This document shows positions 54,520 to 64,000 of a stretch of DNA of 64,000 nt, piece by piece (position 1 is the stretch's first letter; every line of letters starts with the position of its first letter). The notes beneath the pieces were generated by a model. The model made no database searches, was not told where the DNA came from, and saw only the letters and a list, made by a program, of their open reading frames with translations. Source of the DNA: Callaeas wilsoni (lineage: Eukaryota > Chordata > Aves > Passeriformes > Callaeidae); the NCBI GenBank assembly GCA_013398955.1, contig VWPU01001271.1, positions 43,501-107,500 on the forward strand, written 5' to 3'. The translations under genes and the position numbers were made by a program.

Positions 54520-57500
54520 CAGACTTCCACGCAGTTTTTCTCCTAACTACTTTCATCCAGCGTCAGGAACAGGTCCAGCTCCCGGTGCCCCCTCGCTGAG
54601 AAAATTGCTGTGCCATGATACAGGTTTGGGAGGCTGATGTTTAGTCTTTTACAGGGCAATGGTTGACCATTTGGAGGAGGGGACAGCTGGGTGCTGAACA
54701 TAAATAGGAAAAAAAAAACTTAGATAGGGAAATAGATAATGAACCCTGGGATTAAACACTCAATTCAATTAGGCGGGTATATATAAATGTTAGGCATAAA
54801 CTGATCCAACATAATTATTTGCACAGGACTTATTTGTGCCCTTCTTAGCTATGCTGAATGAGCACAGATACCAGATTCACTGGGGACACATCTTCCACTG
54901 GTGTGGAACTGGGCTAAAGTTCAAAAGTTTTTGGTCACAACTTACTCAGATCTGCCATCTGGCTTATGTGCACTGAGTTTTACGGATTATATCCATCTCC
55001 CAAATGGAATAAGTAGACATTTGTGTGTGTCAGAAAAAAAAAAAAAAGAAAATAAAATGAAAATCTGCTGTCTGTGCTAACCAGAAGAACGGCCATTTGA
55101 GTGGCTTGTGTAGCCCTTGCTTTGGCAGCAGGCTGAGGGCTGTTGGCCCTCCCAATGGTGTGCTGTTTGGAGGAGGCGATGTATCCCTTCAAACCTGCAA
55201 TCTGCTTGACTCCAGTCATCCTGACTGGGGCTCAGGATGTGCCAAAACTTCTGCTAGGATCTGTGAACAGGAAGTCTCGAAGGAAATTAGGGCTTAACAA
55301 AACTTTGGGTTTGTTTGTGATTTGTAGCTGTTTGAGGGAGGAGAACAGCTACGGCAGAAGTGACTGATGCTGCAGCAGTATCCGAGGGCAGGGCATCCTC
55401 ATAAAGATGAAGCACCCTTACTTAAGACTAGTAGCTGCCAAATTAATATTACAGGAAGAACTGCATTTCCATTCAAATACTATGTTTTGTGCTGCTGTGC
55501 TTGAGACTGAGGAAGACTTCTGCTTTACAAGTCAGTGTTCACTGATAGCTGATCGCCTCAACGTGTCTGTGGTGTTCCGAGCTAAGCAGGAGCAGGTTAT
55601 GGAAAACACCATCTTATTAGTCTAAGGCATTGTTTTGAGCATGTCATGAGCTGCGAGTTTGAAGAAATCTGCCAGCTATTTTGCTGGGTAGTGCACAAAA
55701 AAAAAAAAAGGAAGGAGCCATTGCTGTGTGGTGAAATGTTTGGACATGTACATCATAAAAATAAACGCTGTGCAGCAGTACACACAACTGTGCTAAGAAA
55801 CTGGGGGAAAACTAAGGGCATTTTTAAGAGACATATTCCTACCACAGATTTTATTTATTTGCTTTTTATTGCTCTTTCCCCTGATCCTAATTTTAGAAGA
55901 CACTCCCTCTGCATGTCCTACCTTTTCTGAAACTAGCAGGGACTAGACAGCACTTTGCAGGTGTAGACAGAAGAATGAGGAGGCTACCAGATGTCCCACC
56001 TCATTTGGGTTACAGCTCTGGCTACTAGTGAATAACAGGAAGCAAAATGATTTTTCTGAATTTGCTACCTGTGGAGTTAGCAAACAATGAAGAAATAATT
56101 CACCAATTCTCGAAGTGACTTCAGAACATAATGCATGATAAAATGAAAGGATAAAGGAGTTATGAATTTGGTCAACAAATATTCTTTCAAATACATGATC
56201 AGTAAAAAGTTGCATCTTGTTTATGGTTACAGTTTAATGCTGCCGGTTTGTCAGGTTTGTGAGCCATGATTCCTAAAGCAAAGAAAACACACAAGAGGAT
56301 GTTTTTTTAAATGATGGCACTAATGACAGATCAGCAAATTATTATCTTGCTGTGTGATGCAGTAAATAGAAGGCTGCCCTATAAAGCAAGCTGCCATCTC
56401 AGAAGACTTCTTACGGTTCCATCCATAGGCCTGAACTACTGCAGACTAATTTCACAAGGAGTGAATTCAGATTATTTCATAACCCTTAAAGATGGCCCCA
56501 GCCTATTTTTAATGTGCTGCTGGTATTTGTGAAAACAGTACAATTACTAGAGCTGTTGCTAAAACCCACAGCTACCGAGTACTGCTTGCCTAAAATGGTC
56601 TCTGGGACCATTGTGATGGAAAAGCTACTGACACTGCAGACTGTCCAGGAAAGCTATTGGAAAATCTATATGGCGCTAAGTCATAACATGAACCCTTTAG
56701 AGTCTTTCTTCTAAGGGTGCTACCTACATACAGCATAGTAAAAGTCAATTCCTGGCTCTTCAGTACTGACATCTATGGTGTATGTAAGTTTGAACAAGAT
56801 GAAATAGCAATTCTGGTTTACTTCTCACATTAATTGTGAGATAACAGCAAAGTACAGTGTAGGAACCACACAACTACAGTGGAAGGAAAGTATTATGCTT
56901 CCAATTATTCCTTCAGAATTATTTGCCTTACTTACTTTGAGGAAACCCAAATGCTCCTAGCTTTCCAATAACAAACACTTGGAGTTTCATTTTAATCATT
57001 ATTGCTGCCATGGTGTATAACTCTGCCATTAAAAGCATCCAAGAAGCTATGGCACTCTGCTTCCCCTCTCCCCAACAAATGTCCCTGTAGCTATTTTGGT
57101 TTTGGTGGAGAAAAGTCTAGTTGAAAGGCAGAAAAAAACCTCTGGCCCTTGCTACAGAACACGTACTCCAGCTCCACAGGGTCTTTGCTACTGAGACTCC
57201 ACAGGACCCTGCTAAAACTGTCTGTCTAGTTACAACTCCGCACAGTCTCACTCCGGCTAGGCCTTTGGATCAAACCCTTCTCTTGTGAACACAGAGAGCG
57301 TCTGTGAAACTGTGGAGCAGATGTCTCCACAGAGACTCACAGATGCTGTCAGGACGGAACTTCAGGCTCAAACATTTGATGCATTTTAAAGAGGGATTCA
57401 GAATCAGACTCAAGCAGACAGATTGATCGTCTAACACTTCAAAGGCTTGAGCAGAATTGTTGTTATATTTTTCCTTTGTGCTTCCCCCCACCCACTGGCG

Positions 57501-59330
57501 CTAATGGAGGTGACTTGTGTTTAACTAGACATGTTGTGTGGGGTGTACAGGAGGGGATTTCCACCTTCCAATTAAAGGAGTCAGGCAAGAATCATTAGCT
57601 GAAGCAACAGAACAGAATGTGGGGCTGAAGGAGTTTAACACGCCAGCAGACGAGTGCTTATTGCAAATGCTGCTTTGCCACACCTGGTTCTGGTTCCAAC
57701 CATAAATGTGCAGCCTAAGCTGGGCTTCAGAAATGTTTGTTTCATTTCAGAGTAGGTATTTTGAGAAAATCCCAAAGTTTTGAAATGTTTTTCCTAACTC
57801 CCTGTCTTCAAGGACTAAAACATGCTATGGCATAAGACTACTTATCTCTTCAAAGAATTCACAAAAACTATTACATATTTTCTCCATAGATTAATGTATG
57901 TGGTGGTGGTTTGGTTTGTTTGTATGGGATTTGGGGGATTTTTGGAGGGCAGAGAAAGGCATTTACAGGTCAGTCATTTGACAAGCAGCATATACAAAAG
58001 TTGTCTGTGAAGAAAAGGAAAGTGAACTGAGGAAGAAAGGGTGAATGGGTTTCTGCTCGTCATCTAGGAACCTCGGTAAGCTCTCTGCTCAGCATAGTTT
58101 GCAAAGATGAAGCCATGAAAAAAATAAGAAAGGAGGGCAGACTCAAGTCCAGAACAGACAATAGGGGGGCAGGAGTACTGGTGATACAGAGCTACATGCA
58201 TAAACATGCGACTGGAGATATGGAAATAATTCTGGAGGAAAGGGGTTTGCCTTCCTTCACCAGCTGCCATTTTGACATGTTTTACTATCTTAGATACAAC
58301 TCCTAGGCATCCCTCTTGTCCTGGGCTGAAGAGAAAGACTCGTCTGGCAGTTAGTTCAAAAGGGACCTTTCATCAATTGGGTTGAGCTGTGAGTTAGTGA
58401 TGGGTATATCTTGAAAATATCCGTCCCTCTCCTGTCACCAGCTATGGGAAAACAAAAGAATAGAGGAAATACAGCTGTAAGTGTGGAGAAATACCAGTGA
58501 GATTATTAACGGAGGCTTCAAACAACTCAAGGGATTACATGAACTACATAGGAAAAAAGATCTGCTGATGGGAAAAGGAAACAAAACTGCCTAAGACAAA
58601 AGTCCAAATGTCTATTTTTCTCTACCATGTGTTCGCTGTATCAGCCCATTGAATATAAGAAACAATATAAGACAAACTTTTCGGCAAAAGAAGAGGAAAT
58701 GGAAATAAATGCTACAAGACAGAGAAGGTTGCAATTCTACTGGTATCAACTTAATGAGGAAGCAACACAATCTTTGTTAAAGAAAGATGCCAACGCTCAA
58801 TCCAAAGTTTACAGCAGGAAGATGTGTAGCACAGATAAGAGGGCCAGTTACTCCCTAGGAGAAAGTTTGGGGGTCTTGTCAGGCAGAGGCTGGGGAGGTC
58901 ACTTTCAGTGATGTCCCTGCTATGTCCATTACTAGGCGAGGTCAAAGAGCTCAAGGGAACAAAGCACAGAATAACCTCGGCTCTCTCTCATGTATGCTCG
59001 TAACGGGGCCGGATCAGTCATGAAGAGAAAAGAGGCACTTAGGCACAAAGGAAGAGCCTCTACTATCACCTGCAACAAAGGCGCTGAAGGAATTACATGT
59101 CTGAATATTTTCATTCAGCCGACTAGGAATTAGAGATGGCTCAAGGGGACTTAATTTCAACTGCAACCTTTCCTTCCCCTCAGCAATCCTGTTTCCCGGG
59201 TATATGTTAGTGCATAAAAGGCCTGCTGGGAGACTGGAAGGGTAGGGGGTTCTTGTCTGTCCGCTGACACAAGTGTCTTGGGAATAGCTGTCATCCTGTT
59301 ATTAAATATTTAAATATTTCAAGAGCAAGC
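54520..59330. other. Unique intron, nothing recognised
   Basis: No exon or named repeat. A-runs occur at 55035-55048 and 55698-55710. Several plus-strand ORFs (55407-55930, 56311-56714) show no convincing domain. Confidence 0.4.
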
Positions 59331-59338
59331 TAGATTCA

Positions 59339-59720
59339 TCAACCTTTGGAAAGAGTAATCAAGAGAATGAAAGGTAGACAAAAATAAAAGGAAGAGGTTG
59401 GTTATTCTGGGGAAAGAAGATGGGATCACCAGAGGAGAAAATATGCAAAGAGGGAAAACACTGGCAGATAAAATCGATGAGAAAAGGAAGAATAATGAGA
59501 AACAAAAAAGGGAAAACACTGAAACAATACAAAAGAAATAACAGGGAAAGTAGAATTGGAAAACCAGCTAAAGCAATACCTGGAAACCCTGTATCTGTAC
59601 CAGTGAGAAAAAGCAAGCAAGCAAGCAAACACAAAGCAAGGAAGCAATACATAAATTCTGGATAAAGTGGTCAAGAAAAACTAAAAAGCAGCAAGAGATA
59701 TATAGTGTTCACAGAGAAAA
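59339..59720. other. Strand-asymmetric purine-rich stretch
   Basis: The plus strand is strongly enriched in A and G (for example GAAGAATAATGAGAAACAAA and AAAGGGAAAACACTG) and includes an AAGC microsatellite at 59611-59628. The minus strand therefore reads as long Phe/Leu/Ser-rich ORFs without function. Confidence 0.7.
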
Positions 59721-60294
59721 GAGAGAGGATGAATATTATCGAGGGCGAGAAGCATTTCAGCGATGGGAAAAAAGGCATATTTCATGATTATTGACAGGAA
59801 ATAAATATATTTCATTCATTGTACTGTTTTCCTGCTTGATTGCCAAAACACTGTTTTCTCTAGAACCAAACCGAATATACAGTGTCTTAGCTCAAACACA
59901 GTTTATGAGTGTCAAGATGACATTCAGAGGTTCTCCCATCCTTATTAAATGTACACCTGACAGCTGTAGCAAAGGAAGACACCCTGTCACAGAAAGCTGG
60001 TAAGATGTATTCCATCCCAAACCTGCCAAACAGGACTTTGAGACAGAAAAGGGAACAAAAGAGGAATTTAAGTGAAGTGGTGATGGCAGTGCAGCAGCAT
60101 CACTTCCTATAGACACTCTTCAAGTGTTTCACTTGGTGCTCTTGGGAGAGTAGCCCTGGAATGATGGTGAGCACTCTTCAGGGTGATGGGACACAATGAC
60201 ATGCTGTAATAGTTGGAGAGCCTTGGTCTAAACAGCTTAGGCTAGTCAGTGAGCCAAGCAGGCCGGTTCAATTTTAACAGCATTTAGACGGTGT

Positions 60295-60455
60295 TTACAG
60301 CTGCGCATCTCAAAGCTCCTTACAACCAGAATTTAAATATCACAGTAATCATTTTACAGAGAGGGAACTATAACCACCAGAGTACCATAACTCATCCAAG
60401 GTAACAAAGCAGGTAGTAAGCTAGGAAGAGCTCCAAGCTCCCCACCAGGTGCCCT
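60295..60455 (+). repeat. MIR-like SINE relic (best copy)
   Basis: CTCAAAGCTCCTTACAA (the 'aagcgctttacat' part), ATCACAGTAATCATTTTACA, GAGAGGGAACTATAACCACC, then CATCCAAGGTAACAAAGCAG and GTAGTAAGCTAGGAAG. These match MIR 'attttacagatgaggaaactgag' and 'cccaaggtcacacagctagtaagtgg' in order and spacing. It is the clearest MIR-like copy here. Confidence 0.72.
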
Positions 60456-60789
60456 TTGCATTTTACCCATGGACCTGTCAGATTCTCCTCCTAATATCAG
60501 TCTCAAAAGCTGCAAACATTACAGGCTGGAAGTCAAGCAAGCAAAAGTCAGTTCAGATGGGAAGGCAGCTGTGCAGTCAAAACAAGTGTAACCCACAATG
60601 ATGTGGGGGAATTCTACAAGAAATAGGCCAACGCAGTAAAAATAAAACAAAAGAGAAAGAGAGGGAAAGAGAAAGAAGTCAAGGATTGTTCAAAAGAGAA
60701 TTAAAAGGCGTTTATTCTGTCCTGGCAAGGATAACCTAAACACTGTTGTGGTTAAATGTTTGCCTACTGCAGATCATGTTACAGCAGAT

Positions 60790-61125
60790 TTTTCTATTCA
60801 AAGGATTTGTTAATGGCTTTGCTATTCCTTGCATGGATCTTAAAAAAAAGCACATGCTATGAATGCAATATCTTTGCTTCTGATGCCAGAGGTTGTGAAA
60901 GTTGGGAAAGAACTGGCACACAGAAGGAAAGCAGTCAGCCCATTTAGGAATACTCCATTAACTCATAGGAGAAGATTCCCCCAGGACACAGTCCCAAAGA
61001 AGACCCCTGGCGAGTTTAGGCTTGTATATCATTTGTCCTATCCAGAGGGCGAGAGAGTTAATGATTATATAGACACCTTGCTGTGTTCAGTATCGTTTGT
61101 GCCTCTCGATCAAGTGATGCAGATT
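60790..61125 (+). mobile_element. Relic of a DIRS/Ngaro-type retrotransposon reverse transcriptase
   Basis: Codons from 60892 to 61122 encode PEVVKVGKEL, a following SPF, then VPKKTPGEFRLVYHLSYPEG, VND and CSVSF. These match the N-terminal RT region of DIRS/Ngaro elements ('npevVeekl.kE...GPF..pPl...spl.vVPKk.pgkfRLihhLSyP.g.svNDgI...csv.y'). About 95 bp upstream, in another frame (from 60794), LFKGFVNGFAIP matches the preceding 'l..GF.nGF.IpF' motif, so a frameshift lies at the A-run near 60841-60849. The catalytic core beyond CSVSF is missing; the match ends shortly before an AC microsatellite. No tyrosine recombinase was recognised. It is a fossil fragment, not an active gene, although 153 codons remain open from 60859. 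Confidence 0.7.
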
Positions 61126-61162
61126 ACAAGGAATAGCAGTCTGAGGGTTCAGTCAGATGGGA

Positions 61163-61203
61163 AGGAGAGAGAGAGACACACACACACACACACACACACA
61201 CAC
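61163..61203. repeat. Compound GA/AC dinucleotide microsatellite
   Basis: A short GA run (61163-61175) followed by fourteen AC units (61176-61203). It encodes the His-Thr run in the ORF that crosses it. Confidence 0.97.
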
Positions 61204-61209
61204 GAAACC

Positions 61210-63100
61210 CCATACCCCCCCTCCCCATCACACACAGAGCTGCTCACATGTTATGAGAATACCATGATATATTTCAGTTTCCACTTAAATGTTTCAGACT
61301 GGAAGGCAACATTTACATAGATAAAGGTATGTGTAAGGGTTCTGTAGCTTTGCACCCATTACTGGAGGTGCTTGGTACAAGATGCGTAGGCAAAAATCTG
61401 GATTAAAAAGAGGGACAAAAAATTCCTCCTACCTAATTAACATAGCTTTTTGTCTAAGGAAGCACCAAACATCATGGCATTTCAGGAGTTATTGATGGCA
61501 TTTGGGGAGGTTACTGGGGATTTCATGGTCCCTACAGCAGATGATAAAAGGGGAGGGGGAGGGAGAGCAGAGGGTCCAGGAAAACTTATTAAATTTTGGG
61601 CATCAAACTGGATTCAAGGAGAAGAGAATCACACCCCACAAGGGACCGGGACAAAAATCCTATGAGATTACTGGCTCAGCTGTGGCAAGCTAATAAGGTT
61701 ATTCTGAAGCAGATGCAGTCGTTAATACAGTGGTGGCATGGGGATCTCCCGAGAGGGGTCAGAGCCATGATAACTCACGGTAGAGTAATGCACAATATAT
61801 TTGTGGCCAGATCTTGTGATGGTAACTAAATGAACCTGTGTCAGTACTCTGTTGTTTAACCCACTTTGCTCTTAATCCCATTTCAGTGGTGAGGGATTTC
61901 CTCATGCCACCTAGTTTCTTGAAGACAGCCCTGGAAACATTTTAGGCAAGTTATAGGGCCATTAAACAAGAGATTCAGGTGGACTAAAAGTCACTTTTGG
62001 GGAAACTGCTACATAACAGCTCATGTTAATTCCGAATTTATAAAAATATGGCAGTTTCTGTTATTTATGGGTGCAGAGCAGAGGGCTATTGGCAGTTCTT
62101 TGTGTGCTGTGGAATGGCCGGAGCAATGGAAGAAAGAGGTGGGTTTGACATGAAATGTTGCATTGCTCAAGCTTTTCCCAGTATTTGTGGTACCAGCAAA
62201 GTAATTTGTGAAAAATGGCTAAAGACTGTTGGATTCTATCACAAAATCTACAAGCACCAGGCTTATTGGGGACCTGTGATAATGCTGCTCAGGGCCTGCA
62301 CTCTGTTATGCTTAGTGCCTGATGCATTCTTTATGGCCAGATACTGTGTAAAGGGAACAACTATTCACTTGCTAACTCTTGTTTCTGTCTAGTTGCTGTG
62401 GAAGTCAGTGCCAGCCACCACATGATTACTGATGGCTTGTGTTTTACCAATACTTCAATACCAAGTTCTCTCTACCGTGGAGCTTACTCTCCGAATTAGA
62501 TGAACGAGAAAGGACTTCACTGAGGACCATGTTGAGGACAATACAGAGATCAAAGCTAGAAAAGAGGGAGGAATTTGTCAGAAATATAAAATTATTTTGA
62601 AAGACAGTGGGTGGCACTGGGAAGGTGCATGTTGAAGACAGAGACAGTGAAGGGCAGGGTAAGGGAAGCCTACACAGGGGCAAAAATGGAACAGAGGGCA
62701 TCCTTTGGGAAGAGAGGACCTGCAATCATAAACGGGAAAGAAAGTTTAGTAGACTAGACATATCCTCAATGAAGCAGTCTTTAAAAGGATTGGCACAAAC
62801 AGAACTCACAGTGAAGCCACCTGTGACATTTAAACTGCCCTATAGAAAAGCCACCAAAGACTATTATCTGAGGAGAATAGTATGACTGGATACTTCTGCT
62901 CCTCTTCCTTAAAACTAGACACAGAAAAAACAATACATTGGACACATGTAGGTAGGTGATGCAGTACATCATCAGAGTAACAGCCAGTTGCAAAAGGCTC
63001 AACATCCCAGGGCAAGCCTAGTAGTCAGGAAAGATATGGACACTATTAATACAGAAGACAGCAAAAGTCCTTTACTACTCTGGAAGGGAAGATGATCCAG
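61210..63100. other. Unique intron, nothing recognised
   Basis: No continuation of the DIRS-type element was recognised to the right of the microsatellite. ORFs at 61450-61829 and 62048-62392 lack domains. The run AAAAGGGGAGGGGGAGGGAG near 61547-61566 is a G-rich patch. Confidence 0.4.
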
Positions 63101-63104
63101 GAAG

Positions 63105-63215
63105 CAGAAAACAGAATCAGGAAATCCAGGTTCTAGACTCTAAACTGGCCTGGATGATTCACTGTGTGATTTGCTTAGATCACTTTGGGCTTGTCACCAC
63201 AGGGAAACTACCAGC
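63105..63215 (+). repeat. MIR-like SINE relic
   Basis: AATCCAGGTTCTAGACTCTA, CTGGCCTGGATGATTCACTG, then TGTGATTTGCTTAGATCACT fit the MIR 'gttctagtcccagctctgcc...ctgtgtgaccttgggcaagtcact' order. Moderate to high divergence. Confidence 0.45.
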
Positions 63216-63219
63216 CAAG

Positions 63220-64000
63220 TATCCCAGGCTGCAACTTACCAATACACCAACTCCCTATCTGGATGCCCTTAGCAGGCAGTCGGTGCCCATTAGCTCTCTA
63301 CACTGCCAGCCATTCCTGTGCCCTAGCAGCATCCGCAGAGAAGACAGGGTAGAGTCATACTTAGCACCCTGCAAATTTACACCCTCCAATCTTTTGCAGC
63401 AACTTCCCTATGTAGAAAAGCCTTTCTTCTTCCTGTTCTTGCAGCCCCCTTTTGTTAAATAAGAGTCCTTGGGGCCCTGTTGTGAGATTTAATTCATTTT
63501 TTTGCCACATGCTGAGATTCCAGGTGAGAAGTGCAGCGGCCAAGTAACACTGTTTACACCTCCGACTATGCCAAAGAGCAGGAAAGGCCAAACCCCAGTA
63601 AGGACGTTGGTGTAATTCTTCACACGTAACCCGTGCAAACCACACTTTGTGTACATGAGTGTGCAGAGTACAGGGGCGGAATCAAACATCAGCTGCTATA
63701 AACCCCCTCTTTGGACCCCACGGTGATTGTTACTGCATAATGGCAGATGATGCACATCAGAGGGATTTATCCAGATAAGGCAAAAATCTGCAGACGTTTT
63801 AATCAGTACCAAGATAGATCTTGTTTATATCAAGAACCTTTTTAATGCAGCATTGCTGGTTTGGTCCGACATCATCTCCTGCAGTGTGTGGAGACAGGCC
63901 AGGAGTATGAAGGCTACAGAGCAGAGCAGGAAGAAAGTCAACTGTGAAATTGGTAATTTTATGAGTTTCACGGGGGGTTTTGTTGTTAGACACAATGCAT
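63220..64000. other. Intron at the right edge, nothing recognised
   Basis: Unique sequence to the end of the window. I saw no upstream zinc-finger exon on the minus strand here. Confidence 0.45.

Noticed and set aside
56311..56714. Two consecutive plus-strand ORFs with a faint LINE RT look (a LNYC word)
   Set aside because: The surrounding residues do not follow the RT order, unlike the relics at 5942-6510 and 34345-34500.
62048..62392. 114-codon Cys-rich plus-strand ORF downstream of the DIRS-type relic
   Set aside because: I tried to read it as part of the same element, but no recombinase, RNase H or methyltransferase motif could be seen.

Overview
The window looks like bird nuclear DNA, almost entirely intron. 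The bird call rests on three 3'-end fragments of CR1 (chicken repeat 1) LINEs, one LTR of avian ERVL type, and a thin scatter of very old MIR-like and LINE RT relics, on an AT-rich background with no bacterial gene organisation. I cannot name the species.

Only one gene is supported. Two minus-strand coding exons (12835-12966 and 10050-10165) join in phase and encode the C-terminal C2H2 zinc fingers of a ZNF423/ZNF521-family factor. The residues fit ZNF423 (OAZ/EBFAZ) better than ZNF521. The gene runs right to left. The final coding exon, which should finish the last finger, was not found in 1-10049 and probably lies left of the window. The large upstream finger exon was not found in 12967-64000 and probably lies to the right. 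The window therefore holds most of one large intron (at least 51 kb), one 2.67 kb intron, and at least 10 kb of a last intron.

Layout: 1-10 kb is intron with MIR-like pieces, a palindromic archosaur/turtle-type repeat relic, an old LINE RT fragment (5942-6510), a CR1 end (6860-7003) and a 54-bp higher-order TTTC minisatellite (9296-9535). 10-13 kb holds the two exons. 13-35 kb is intron with a perfect 18-bp hairpin (14226-14265), a MIR-like copy, a TAGGA array and several AT-rich blocks that look like conserved enhancers. 34-43 kb holds a second old LINE RT relic and two CR1 ends. 46-54 kb holds an enhancer-like block, a MIR-like copy and the ERVL-type LTR. 60-63 kb holds a MIR-like copy, a relic of a DIRS/Ngaro-type (tyrosine-recombinase) retrotransposon RT followed by an AC microsatellite, and another MIR-like piece.

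No operon, CRISPR array, tRNA or rRNA was found. Long ORFs elsewhere are chance or repeat-driven. I saw no convincing new biological system. The most unusual items are the DIRS-type relic, the perfect hairpin and the layered minisatellite.
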